Shown here piece by piece: positions 15,873 to 23,540 of a DNA stretch of 27,481 nucleotides; the first letter of the stretch is position 1, and each line of letters begins with the position of its first letter. The position numbers were made by a program, and so were the translations under genes. Source of the stretch: an uncultured Roseburia sp. (GTDB lineage: Bacteria; Bacillota; Clostridia; Lachnospirales; Lachnospiraceae); assembly GCA_910587865.1 (NCBI GenBank), contig CAJUNX010000006.1, forward strand, positions 103,656-131,136. The letters run 5' to 3'. The notes under the pieces are model-generated. The model was given only the letters and a program-made list of their open reading frames with translations. It was not told where the DNA came from and made no database searches.

Positions 15873-16442
15873 ATGGAAGAAAAAAAGTACGAGGCGATTA
15901 TCGAGGCGATTCTTTTTACCATGGGGGAATCGGTGGAGCTTGAGAAGATCGCTGCGGCAATCGAGCTGGATAAAAATGAGACAAAGCGTATCCTGGACGG
16001 GATGATGCGGCATTATGAGGACGATTCCACCGGGGTGCAGATCATTGAGCTGGACGGGGCATATCAGATGTGCACGAAAAAGGAGATGTACGAGTATCTG
16101 ATCCGGATTGCCAGGCAGCCCAGGAAGCATGTCCTGACAGATGTCCTTTTGGAGACGCTTTCGATCATCGCCTACAAACAGCCGATTACAAAAGTAGAGA
16201 TTGAGAAGATCCGCGGGGTATCCTGCGATCACGCGGTCAATAAGCTTGTCGAATACAATCTGGTCTGCGAGCTCGGCCGTCTTGACGCGCCGGGCAGACC
16301 GCTTTTGTTCGGGACGACGGAGGAATTTCTGCGCAGCTTCGGCGTGCAGTCCGTCGAGGAGCTGCCGGTGTTAAATCCGGTTCAGGTCGAGGAATTCCGT
16401 CAGGAAGCGGAGGCGGAGATGCATATGAAGATGGATATTTAA
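15873..16442 (+). CDS. scpB: Segregation and condensation protein B
   Basis: ScpB dimers bind the middle of ScpA and complete the SMC-ScpAB complex used in chromosome segregation. The 189-residue product shows the two winged-helix domains: AIIEAILFTMGESVELEKIA at the start, and the hallmark ETLSIIAYKQPITKVEIEKIRG, broken across residues about 90-112, followed by LGRLDAPGRPLLFGTTEEFL. The ribosome binding site is weak (GGGGGAC). It is probably co-transcribed with scpA. Confidence 0.95.
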   Translation: MEEKKYEAIIEAILFTMGESVELEKIAAAIELDKNETKRILDGMMRHYEDDSTGVQIIELDGAYQMCTKKEMYEYLIRIARQPRKHVLTDVLLETLSIIAYKQPITKVEIEKIRGVSCDHAVNKLVEYNLVCELGRLDAPGRPLLFGTTEEFLRSFGVQSVEELPVLNPVQVEEFRQEAEAEMHMKMDI

Positions 16443-16452
16443 GCCGGCCCCG

Positions 16453-16592
16453 GGCAGAGGAGGCGCCGGAACCGCCCGGGAAAGGGAACACATCGGATCC
16501 GGATGTCCGGGGGACGAGGGCTGCCCGGCAGAGGAGGCGCCGGAACCGTCCGGGAAGGGGGACACATCGGATCCGGATGCCCGGGAAGGGGA
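16453..16592. repeat. Intergenic tandem repeat, two copies of a 74-bp unit (scpB-dacF)
   Basis: The stretch beginning GGCAGAGGAGGCGCCGGAAC occurs at 16453 and again at 16527 (period 74), with CACATCGGATCCGGATG and CCGGG shared further on. The second copy is incomplete at its 3' end. It fills much of the 218-base gap between scpB and the next gene, together with a small hairpin ATGCC/GGCAT at 16594-16609. Unrelated in sequence to the two other intergenic arrays. Confidence 0.85.
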
Positions 16593-16660
16593 GATGCCGG
16601 ATCTGGCATGAGAATGCGAACAGGCGCATATAAATCTATGAAACAACTTTTCGGAGTACT

Positions 16661-17950
16661 ATGAAACGAATCATTTCTTTTTTTCTTGTTTTTTTTACCC
16701 TGTTTACCAATGCTGCGAACACAGTCGTTTCCGGCGCGCAGACGACGGCGGGACATGTGGAGATGACGGCGGAAGAACCGGCGGTGGAAACAGCGGGCGC
16801 TGACGCGGGGAGCAGAGGAGAGCCTGCGGAGACGGAGCTTTATGCAAAATCAGCCGTTTTAATCGACGGTGACTCCGGCCGGATCCTCTATGAAAAAAAC
16901 GGTCACGAGGCAATGGCAAACGCCAGCACGACAAAAATTCTCACCTGTATTCTCGCGCTGGAGCACTGTGATCTGGACAGTAAGGTGACGGTGTCGGTCA
17001 ATGCGGCCTCACAGCCGAAGGTGCATCTTGGGATGCAGGCAGGTCAGACCTTTTATCTGCGGGATCTGCTCTATGGTCTGATGCTCGAGTCCTATAACGA
17101 CTGCGCGGTGGCGATCGCGGAATATGTTTCCGGCGACACGCAGGGGTTTGCCGGGCTGATGAACCGCAAGGCGGAGGAGATCGGCTGTCTGGATACGCAT
17201 TTTGTCACGCCGAACGGGCTGGACGGGGAGGATGCGGGAGGATTTCACCACACCACGGCGGCGGATCTCGCCCAGATCATGCGCTACTGTATCAAAACAT
17301 CGCCCAAAGCGGCGGAATTTCTTGAAATCACACGGACGCAGCAGTATTCTTTTACGGATGCAGACGGAAAATCCGGCTACAGCTGTTACAATCACAATGC
17401 ATTTCTGCAGATGATGGACGGGGCGCTTTCCGGCAAGACCGGGTTTACCGGGACGGCGGGATACTGCTACGTCGGCGCTCTCACGCGCGATGAGAGGACG
17501 TATATCGTAGCGCTGCTTGCCTGCGGCTGGCCGAATAACAAGTCATATAAATGGTCGGATACGAAGCGGCTGATGGAGTACGGGATTGCGGGATTCCAGA
17601 CACGGAATCTGGAGGAGCTTCTGCCGGATCAGAAAAAGCTTGCGCCCGTCCCGGTCGAAGACGGGCAGAGCGACCGGATCGGCGGGGAGGCATTTGTGAT
17701 GCCGGAGCTCTCGGCGTATGAGGGATATTCGCGGCTGCTTCTCGCAGCGGACGAACAGATCGTGATCCGCTACGAGATCAGGGATCATCTGACCGCTCCG
17801 GTGGCGGAGGGGGAGGAGATCGGAAAAATCACGTATCTGCTCGGCGATGAGACGGTACGGGAATGCCGGATTACCGCGGGCTGCGGGGTGGAAAAAATCG
17901 ATTTTTCCTGGTGTCTCTCACGGCTGATGGAACTGTTATGCATTGTGTGA
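16661..17950 (+). CDS. dacF: D-alanyl-D-alanine carboxypeptidase, DacF-like
   Basis: A second S11-family penicillin-binding protein of 429 residues. A signal peptide covers about residues 1-25 (MKRIISFFLVFFTLFTNAAN), followed by a Glu/Ala/Gly-rich linker to about residue 60. Catalytic motifs are S89-T-T-K92, S144-Y-N146 (followed by D) and K259-T-G. GGAG lies six bases before the ATG. It sits behind scpA-scpB, a neighbourhood I know from other clostridia. The end (WCLSRLMELLCIV) is hydrophobic and may anchor it to the membrane. It shares the EKNxHEAMxxAS-TTK/ITK context with the reverse-strand paralogue, so the two enzymes are clearly related but not recent duplicates. Confidence 0.9.
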   Translation: MKRIISFFLVFFTLFTNAANTVVSGAQTTAGHVEMTAEEPAVETAGADAGSRGEPAETELYAKSAVLIDGDSGRILYEKNGHEAMANASTTKILTCILALEHCDLDSKVTVSVNAASQPKVHLGMQAGQTFYLRDLLYGLMLESYNDCAVAIAEYVSGDTQGFAGLMNRKAEEIGCLDTHFVTPNGLDGEDAGGFHHTTAADLAQIMRYCIKTSPKAAEFLEITRTQQYSFTDADGKSGYSCYNHNAFLQMMDGALSGKTGFTGTAGYCYVGALTRDERTYIVALLACGWPNNKSYKWSDTKRLMEYGIAGFQTRNLEELLPDQKKLAPVPVEDGQSDRIGGEAFVMPELSAYEGYSRLLLAADEQIVIRYEIRDHLTAPVAEGEEIGKITYLLGDETVRECRITAGCGVEKIDFSWCLSRLMELLCIV

Positions 17951-17956
17951 GTCAGG

Positions 17957-17979
17957 CGGACCGTGACGGTTCTGGTCCG
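17957..17979 (+). other. Hairpin after dacF
   Basis: CGGACC (17957-17962) and GGTCCG (17974-17979) form a 6-bp stem with an 11-nt loop shortly after the stop codon. No T-run follows, so its role as a terminator is doubtful. Confidence 0.35.
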
Positions 17980-18048
17980 GCGGAAGGCCGGGGAAACCGC
18001 CATCGGTTTATAAATCGTCAGAAATTTAACAATTTACCGGATTTTTAC

Positions 18049-18077
18049 TTGAAATGTGGCAGGAAAACAACTATAAT
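18049..18077 (+). promoter_or_regulatory. Promoter of the decarboxylase/transcarboxylase operon
   Basis: TTGAAA (18049-18054), a 17-bp spacer and TATAAT (18072-18077) form a near-consensus sigma-A promoter, in an AT-rich stretch that contrasts with the GC-rich neighbourhood. The leader to the first start codon (18144) is about 60 nt. No operator or riboswitch is recognisable. Confidence 0.85.
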
Positions 18078-18143
18078 TTAACATAGCGGAATTTGTTGAT
18101 TTTACAATATTTCACAAATATCTTATAGATGGAGGGCAAACGA

Positions 18144-19580
18144 ATGAGTAGTAGTAGTGATAATCTGGCTATGCAGCGCATCACCAGATTAGTCGATGAG
18201 AACAGCTTCATTGAGATCGGTTCTCTCGTAACAGCAAGAAGCACAGACTTTAATCTCGCAGCCGCCGGCACACCGTCCGACGGCGTGATCACGGGTCACG
18301 GTCTGATTGACGGAAGCCTGGTTTTTGTATACAGCCAGGACGCGTCCGTGTTAAACGGAACGATCGGTGAGATGCATGCGAAGAAGATCGCGGCGATATA
18401 TGATATGGCGATGAAGATGGGCGCGCCGGTGATCGGATTTATCGACTGTGCCGGAATGCGTCTGCAGGAATCTGTGGATGCGCTCGACGGTTTCGGACAG
18501 ATCTATGCGAAGGAGGCTGCGGCATCGGGTGTGATCCCGCAGATCGCAGCGGTATTCGGCAGCTGCGGGGGCGGGCTTTCCGTTGTCCCGGCACTCTGTG
18601 ATTTTGCGTTTATCGAGGAGAGCAAAGGGAAGATGTTTGTGAATTCCCCGAATGCGATCGACGGAAACCGCATCGACAAGTGCGATACCTCCGCGGCGAA
18701 GTTCCAGAGCGAGGAGAACGGCTGCATCGATGCAGTGGGAACGGAGGATGAGATTCTTGCCTCCATCCGCGAGCTGATCGGCCTTCTGCCTCTGAACAAC
18801 GAAGGCGATACGTACACCGGCGACTGCGAGGATGACTTAAACCGCGCATGTGAGAGCATGGATGCGATGAAGGGTGATCCGAGGTATCTGCTCGCCGAGA
18901 TGGCGGACGGACATGCTTTCTTTGAGACGAAGAAGGATTATGCAAAGGATATGGTGACCGGTTTTATCCGGTTAAACGGCATGACGGTAGGCGCTGTGGC
19001 CAACTGCTCCGAGGTTTATGACGCAGAGGGAAACCGGGCGGAGGAATTTGAGCCGGTGCTCTCGGCGAGAGGGTGCAATAAGGCGGCAGATTTCGTACGG
19101 TTCTGCGATGCGTTTGAAATTCCGGTGCTGACCCTCACGAACGTGAGAGGCTTTAAGGCATGTATGTGCTGTGAGAAGAATCTTCCGCGCGCGCTTGCGC
19201 GTCTGACGAGCGCATTTGCGGGAGCGGACTGCCCGAAGGTGAATCTGATCACGGGCGAGGCGTTCGGCAGCGCATATGTAACGATGAATGCGAAGTCAAT
19301 CGGAGCGGATTTTGTCTATGCGTGGAAGGATGCGAAGGTGGGCATGATGGAAGCGGAGCTTGCCGCAAAGATCATGTATGCGGACGCTGCGGCGGACGAG
19401 ATCGCAGAGAAGGCAAAGGAGTACGATGAGCTGCAGGGCAGTGCGGAGACGGCGGCCCGCAGAGGTTATGTGGATCTGATCATCGATCCGGCGGACACGA
19501 GAAAGTACCTGATCAATGCGTTTGAACTGCTGTACACAAAGTGCGCGGGCGTACCGGACAGGAAACATGGAACAAAATAG
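18144..19580 (+). CDS. Acyl-CoA carboxyltransferase subunit (MmdA / transcarboxylase 12S type)
   Basis: This 478-residue protein belongs to the carboxyltransferase family that moves CO2 between an acyl-CoA and biotin. The start at ATG 18144 is chosen because GGAGGG (18131-18136) precedes it; an earlier in-frame ATG at 18129 would lie before that site. The N half carries GTPSDGVITGHGLIDG, SQDASVLNGTIGEMHAKKI and the oxyanion-hole stretch GSCGGGLSVVPALCDF. The C half carries GEAFGSAYVTMNAKSIGAD and YAWKDAKVGMMEAELAAKI. It is shorter than typical propionyl-CoA carboxylase beta (about 510-530). With a biotin carrier, OadB and a 5S-type protein in the same operon, methylmalonyl-CoA or propionyl-CoA is the likely partner, but substrate specificity cannot be proven here. 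Confidence 0.85.
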   Translation: MSSSSDNLAMQRITRLVDENSFIEIGSLVTARSTDFNLAAAGTPSDGVITGHGLIDGSLVFVYSQDASVLNGTIGEMHAKKIAAIYDMAMKMGAPVIGFIDCAGMRLQESVDALDGFGQIYAKEAAASGVIPQIAAVFGSCGGGLSVVPALCDFAFIEESKGKMFVNSPNAIDGNRIDKCDTSAAKFQSEENGCIDAVGTEDEILASIRELIGLLPLNNEGDTYTGDCEDDLNRACESMDAMKGDPRYLLAEMADGHAFFETKKDYAKDMVTGFIRLNGMTVGAVANCSEVYDAEGNRAEEFEPVLSARGCNKAADFVRFCDAFEIPVLTLTNVRGFKACMCCEKNLPRALARLTSAFAGADCPKVNLITGEAFGSAYVTMNAKSIGADFVYAWKDAKVGMMEAELAAKIMYADAAADEIAEKAKEYDELQGSAETAARRGYVDLIIDPADTRKYLINAFELLYTKCAGVPDRKHGTK

Positions 19581-19593
19581 AAAGGTGAAGTTT

Positions 19594-20325
19594 ATGAAGA
19601 AAAAATTATCTCTTATACTTTGTCTTTGCTTTATGGTTTTGGGGTTCGCTGCGTGCGGGGAGGATCCGCGCACCGTGGATTACTTCGGGATGACGTATGA
19701 CGAGCTGCAGAATCTGGCGGATCAGAATGTGAATGCGCTTGCGGTGATGAGCGATGAGCAGAAAGAGCAGCAGAAGAGCTACCAGTCGGAGGCGCTGGTG
19801 AATCTGATCGATTCCTGGGATGAAGTGACGGCGGATCTGGGCGGGTTTCAGAACACCGGGGAGTTTTTGATTACAAAGACACAGGATACCGTGACTGCGG
19901 AGCAGAGAGCTGAGTTTTCGGATCGTGAAGTAGTCGTCACATTTGTATATAAGTACGATTATGAGACAGAACAGCTTAATCTCGTCGACGCGACGGCGGA
20001 TCTGAATTACACGCTCGGCGAGAAGATGACGAAGGCGGGGTTAAATACCCTGATGGGTATGGGCACCGTGTTTGCCGTGCTGATCTTAATCAGTCTGATC
20101 ATCTACTGTTTCCGGTATATCTCAGTTGTGCAGGTAAAAATGTCCGGTAAAAAGACGGAGGAGAAAAAAGAGCCTGCCGCAGTGGTCACACAGATAGAGC
20201 AGAGAGAGGAACAGCAGCAGCTTACGGATGATCTGGAGCTTGTTGCCGTGATTGCCGCAGCGGTTGCTGCGGATGCAGGGGTTCCTGCGGATTCTTTTGT
20301 GGTTCGTTCGATCCGCAGAAGGTAA
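19594..20325 (+). CDS. OadG-like decarboxylase gamma subunit with exported N-terminal domain
   Basis: OadG is the small membrane subunit that holds together sodium-pump decarboxylases. I choose ATG 19594, which gives MKKKLSLILCLCFMVLGFAAC, a lipoprotein-type signal with C21 as possible lipidation site; in-frame ATGs further upstream overlap the previous gene. The protein has 243 residues. Residues 22-150 form a hydrophilic, presumably external domain I do not recognise. One membrane helix follows at about 154-178 (GMGTVFAVLILISLIIYCF), which contains the GMGTVF signature of OadG. A charged Glu/Gln/Lys tail with an Ala-rich end (VAVIAAAVAADAG, IRRR) would be cytoplasmic. Canonical OadG is much shorter and starts directly with the helix, so the N-terminal domain is an addition. 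If the signal peptide is cut, topology is out-to-in, consistent with OadG. Confidence 0.7.
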   Translation: MKKKLSLILCLCFMVLGFAACGEDPRTVDYFGMTYDELQNLADQNVNALAVMSDEQKEQQKSYQSEALVNLIDSWDEVTADLGGFQNTGEFLITKTQDTVTAEQRAEFSDREVVVTFVYKYDYETEQLNLVDATADLNYTLGEKMTKAGLNTLMGMGTVFAVLILISLIIYCFRYISVVQVKMSGKKTEEKKEPAAVVTQIEQREEQQQLTDDLELVAVIAAAVAADAGVPADSFVVRSIRRR

Positions 20326-20335
20326 AGAGTGCGAA

Positions 20336-20406
20336 GCAGAACTTCCGCCTGCCCGGGCGGTATGCTGCAGAGAAGTTCTGCGGATTCACAGAGTGAATCT
20401 TTCTTA
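20336..20406 (+). promoter_or_regulatory. Paired hairpins between the OadG-like and biotin-carrier genes
   Basis: The 152-base spacer holds a perfect 10-bp inverted repeat, GCAGAACTTC (20336-20345) and GAAGTTCTGC (20372-20381). Inside it is a smaller GC stem (CCGCC with GGCGG). Immediately after comes a 7-bp stem, GATTCAC (20383-20389) and GTGAATC (20393-20399) with a 3-nt loop, followed by TTTCTT. The second looks like a weak intrinsic terminator. The pair could lower or tune expression of the distal genes, or act as an RNA-processing site. Confidence 0.5.
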
Positions 20407-20477
20407 TGGGGAAGAGCGCAGAAAGCGGCGTTCTTCGGGTATGAATTCAGTAATAAGAAAAACAGGAGGAAAACAGA

Positions 20478-20864
20478 ATGAAAAGCTATACGATTACGGT
20501 AAACGGAACCGCTTATGACGTGACGGTGGAGGAGAACGGGACAGTCAGCGCACCGGCGGCAGCGCCGAGACGTGCGGCAGCGCCCGCGCCGGCGGCAGCG
20601 CCTGCAGCAAAACCGGCAGCACCGGCCGGCGGAGCAGGCAGCAACGCTGGAAGCGTGAAGATCGAGGCCGGAGCGGCAGGAAAGGTATTTAAGATCGAAG
20701 CTTCCGTGGGAGCTTCCGTGAAGAAGGGAGACACCATCTTAATCTTAGAGATCATGAAGATGGAGACTCCGGTTGTTGCGACCGGGGACGGTACCGTGGC
20801 AAGCATCAACGTGAGCGTTGGAGATATGGTAGAAGCGGGTGCATTACTTGCAACTTTAAACTAA
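20478..20864 (+). CDS. Biotin carboxyl carrier protein of the decarboxylase/transcarboxylase
   Basis: A 128-residue biotinyl protein that shuttles the carboxyl group between the carboxyltransferases and, presumably, OadB. Residues 1-24 form a short N-terminal strand region (MKSYTITVNGTAYDVTVEE) as in the 1.3S subunit. An Ala/Pro-rich flexible linker spans about 25-58. The biotinyl domain, about 59-128, carries the biotinylation site EIMKMETP with K94; the usual Ala of EAMKM is Ile here. AGGAGG lies before the ATG. It is a separate polypeptide, whereas many OadA proteins carry this domain fused. Confidence 0.92.
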   Translation: MKSYTITVNGTAYDVTVEENGTVSAPAAAPRRAAAPAPAAAPAAKPAAPAGGAGSNAGSVKIEAGAAGKVFKIEASVGASVKKGDTILILEIMKMETPVVATGDGTVASINVSVGDMVEAGALLATLN

Positions 20865-20879
20865 TTTAGGAGGAAGACA

Positions 20880-22028
20880 ATGAGCTATTTTACGGAGACA
20901 ATGGGAAACCTCCTGCATCAGACTGCCTTCTTCAATCTGACAATCGGAAATCTTGCCATGATTGTCGTCGCCTGTTTCTTCCTTTATCTGGCGATCCGCT
21001 GGGGGTTTGAGCCGCTGCTGCTGGTTCCGATTGCGTTTGGTATGCTGCTTGTAAATATTTATCCCGATATTTTCGCGCGGCCGGAGCAGATGAGCAACGG
21101 GGTGGGAGGTTTGTTCCACTATTTTTATATCCTGGATGAATGGTCGATTCTTCCGTCGCTGATTTTCCTCGGCGTCGGTGCGATGACGGACTTCGGGCCG
21201 CTGATCGCGAACCCGATCAGTTTCCTGCTGGGAGCTGCGGCACAGTTCGGCATCTTCGGTGCGTATTTCCTGGCGATCCTGATGGGCTTTAACGACAAGG
21301 CGGCCGCAGCGGTCTCCATCATCGGAGGAGCGGACGGGCCGACCTCGATCTTTCTGGCCGGCAAGCTGGGACAATCGGGTCTGATGGGGCCGATTGCCGT
21401 GGCGGCGTATTCATACATGGCGCTCGTGCCGATTATCCAGCCGCCGATCATGAAGCTGTTTACGACAAAGAAAGAGCGTGCGATCAAGATGCAGAACCTG
21501 CGTCCGGTATCCAAACTGGAGCGGATCCTCTTCCCGATCGTTGTTACGATTGTCGTCTGTACGATTCTGCCGACGACAGCACCGTTAGTGGGTATGCTGA
21601 TGCTCGGAAACTTATTCCGTGAGAGCGGCGTGGTGCGCCAGCTGACGGATACGGCTTCGAACGCGCTGATGTATATCGTGGTAATCCTGCTCGGCACTTC
21701 CGTAGGTGCATCCACAAGCGCGGAGGCATTCTTAAACTGGACGACGATCAAGATCGTGATCTTAGGACTGGTTGCGTTTATGTTCGGTACACTGGCAGGC
21801 GTTCTGTTTGGTAAGCTGTTGTGCGCGATTACCAAGGGAAAGATCAACCCGTTAATCGGTTCCGCAGGTGTGTCCGCGGTTCCGATGGCAGCACGTGTGT
21901 CGCAGAAGGTAGGCGCGGAGGAAGATCCGACGAACTTCCTGCTGATGCATGCGATGGGCCCGAACGTTGCCGGTGTCATTGGTACCGCGGTAGCGGCCGG
22001 TGTGTTCATGGCGATTTTCGGAATATAA
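20880..22028 (+). CDS. oadB: Na+-translocating decarboxylase beta subunit (OadB family)
   Basis: OadB catalyses decarboxylation of carboxybiotin coupled to sodium export across the membrane. The 382-residue product has many hydrophobic helices and the family hallmarks: FLGVGAMTDFGPLIANP (D104) and SIIGGADGPTSIF (D152), the latter matching the conserved Asp region known to be essential in characterised OadB proteins. TAGGAGGAAG lies before the ATG, 15 bases after the biotin-carrier stop. Equivalent subunits work in oxaloacetate, methylmalonyl-CoA and glutaconyl-CoA decarboxylases, so OadB alone does not tell the substrate. The symbol denotes the family. Confidence 0.93.
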   Translation: MSYFTETMGNLLHQTAFFNLTIGNLAMIVVACFFLYLAIRWGFEPLLLVPIAFGMLLVNIYPDIFARPEQMSNGVGGLFHYFYILDEWSILPSLIFLGVGAMTDFGPLIANPISFLLGAAAQFGIFGAYFLAILMGFNDKAAAAVSIIGGADGPTSIFLAGKLGQSGLMGPIAVAAYSYMALVPIIQPPIMKLFTTKKERAIKMQNLRPVSKLERILFPIVVTIVVCTILPTTAPLVGMLMLGNLFRESGVVRQLTDTASNALMYIVVILLGTSVGASTSAEAFLNWTTIKIVILGLVAFMFGTLAGVLFGKLLCAITKGKINPLIGSAGVSAVPMAARVSQKVGAEEDPTNFLLMHAMGPNVAGVIGTAVAAGVFMAIFGI

Positions 22029-22048
22029 TTTAGGAGGAGGATTCATTC

Positions 22049-23467
22049 ATGTCAGAAGTGGTGAAAAAACCGTTAAAAATAACAGAGACAATTCTGCGTG
22101 ACGCACATCAGTCCCTGATTGCAACCAGAATGACGACAGAGCAGATGCTTCCGATCATCGATAAGATGGATCAGATCGGCTATCATGCGGTTGAGTGCTG
22201 GGGCGGCGCAACCTTTGACGCATCCCTGCGTTTCTTAAAGGAGGATCCGTGGGACCGTCTGCGCCGGTTAAAAGCGGGCTTTAAGAAGACGAAGCTTCAG
22301 ATGCTGTTCCGCGGACAGAATATCCTGGGCTACCGTCCGTATGCGGACGATGTGGTCGAGTATTTCGTACAGAAGTCGATTGCAAACGGAATTGATATCA
22401 TCCGTATTTTCGACTGCTTAAACGATATGCGCAACCTGCAGACCGCAGTGACCGCATGCAACAAGGAGAAAGGACATGCACAGGTTGCCCTGTCCTACAC
22501 ATTAGGCGACGCTTATACGCTGGAGTACTGGACCGGTGTGGCAAAGAAGATCGAGGAGATGGGTGCGGATTCGATCTGTATCAAGGATATGGCTGGGCTT
22601 TTGGTGCCGAAGCAGGCGGAGGAGCTCGTGACGGCGTTAAAGTCCGCGACACACCTTCCGATTGAGCTTCACACCCACTATACGTCCGGTGTGGCTGCCA
22701 TGACGTGTATGAAGGCCGTGGAGGCAGGCTGCGATATCATCGATACCGCGATGTCGCCGTTCGCACTCGGCACATCCCAGCCGGCGACCGAGGTTATGGT
22801 GGAGGCGTTTAAGGATACCGAGTATGACACCGGCCTTGACCAGAATAAACTGGCTGAGATCGCAGAGTATTTCCGTCCGCTTCGCGAGGAAGCGCTTGCA
22901 AGCGGCCTTATGAACCCGAAGGTGCTGGGTGTGGATATCAAGACCCTGCTTTACCAGGTGCCGGGCGGTATGCTCTCCAACATGGTTTCTCAGTTGAAAG
23001 AGCAGCATGCGGAGGATAAGTATGAGGAAGTGTTAAGGGAGATCCCGCGCGTGCGTAAGGATCTCGGTGAGCCGCCTCTCGTGACGCCGTCTTCCCAGAT
23101 CGTGGGTACGCAGGCCGTGTTCAATGTCTTAATGGGTGAGCGCTACAAAGTGGCGACCAAGGAGACGAAGGATGTGCTGCTCGGCAAGTACGGCCAGACC
23201 GTAAAGCCGTTTAACCCGGAAGTTGTCGACAAGGTGCTCGGCGAGGAGAAGAAGAATGCGATCACCTGCAGATATGCGGATCTGCTCGAGCCGGAGCTTG
23301 ACAAGATCGAGGCCGAGATGAAGCAGTGGAAACAGCAGGACGAGGATGTGCTTTCCTATGCGCTGTTCCCGCAGGTGGCGACCGAGTTCTTCAAGTACCG
23401 CGAGGCACAGCAGAAGAAGGTGGACGCTACGATTGCGGATACGAAGAACGGTGCGTATCCGGTGTAA
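22049..23467 (+). CDS. Pyruvate/oxaloacetate carboxyltransferase (OadA / transcarboxylase 5S type, no biotin domain)
   Basis: This 472-residue TIM-barrel enzyme exchanges a carboxyl group between oxaloacetate/pyruvate and biotin. Metal ligands are visible: D18 in RDAHQS and H208-T-H210 in ELHTHYTSG. K179 in CIKDMAGLL is the lysine expected to be carbamylated. The C-terminal part has the conserved PGGMLSNM and the TPSSQIVGTQAVFNVL segment of the PYC/OADA domain. The protein ends shortly after that domain, without the biotinyl domain that OadA often carries; the separate carrier at 20478 should serve. TAGGAGGAGG lies eight bases before the ATG. Its size and form match the 5S subunit of Propionibacterium transcarboxylase as well as biotin-less OadA. 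Confidence 0.9.
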   Translation: MSEVVKKPLKITETILRDAHQSLIATRMTTEQMLPIIDKMDQIGYHAVECWGGATFDASLRFLKEDPWDRLRRLKAGFKKTKLQMLFRGQNILGYRPYADDVVEYFVQKSIANGIDIIRIFDCLNDMRNLQTAVTACNKEKGHAQVALSYTLGDAYTLEYWTGVAKKIEEMGADSICIKDMAGLLVPKQAEELVTALKSATHLPIELHTHYTSGVAAMTCMKAVEAGCDIIDTAMSPFALGTSQPATEVMVEAFKDTEYDTGLDQNKLAEIAEYFRPLREEALASGLMNPKVLGVDIKTLLYQVPGGMLSNMVSQLKEQHAEDKYEEVLREIPRVRKDLGEPPLVTPSSQIVGTQAVFNVLMGERYKVATKETKDVLLGKYGQTVKPFNPEVVDKVLGEEKKNAITCRYADLLEPELDKIEAEMKQWKQQDEDVLSYALFPQVATEFFKYREAQQKKVDATIADTKNGAYPV

Positions 23468-23502
23468 GGAAAAGAAACCCGCGATGCGGGCGGTATTCTG
23501 AC

Positions 23503-23540
23503 AAAAAAGACTCTTTGGGGAGACCCGGGGAGTCTTTTTT
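23503..23540 (+). terminator. Intrinsic terminator of the decarboxylase operon
   Basis: AAAAAAGACTC (23503-23513) and GAGTCTTTTTT (23530-23540) form an 11-bp stem ending in a T-run; the A-run on the left could make it work in both directions. A short CCCGC-GAT-GCGGG hairpin (23478-23490) precedes it. Confidence 0.9.

Noticed and set aside
21125..22009. Reverse-strand 294-codon ORF antisense to oadB
   Set aside because: Mirror of a membrane protein gene with strong codon bias; no start signals and no recognisable motifs.
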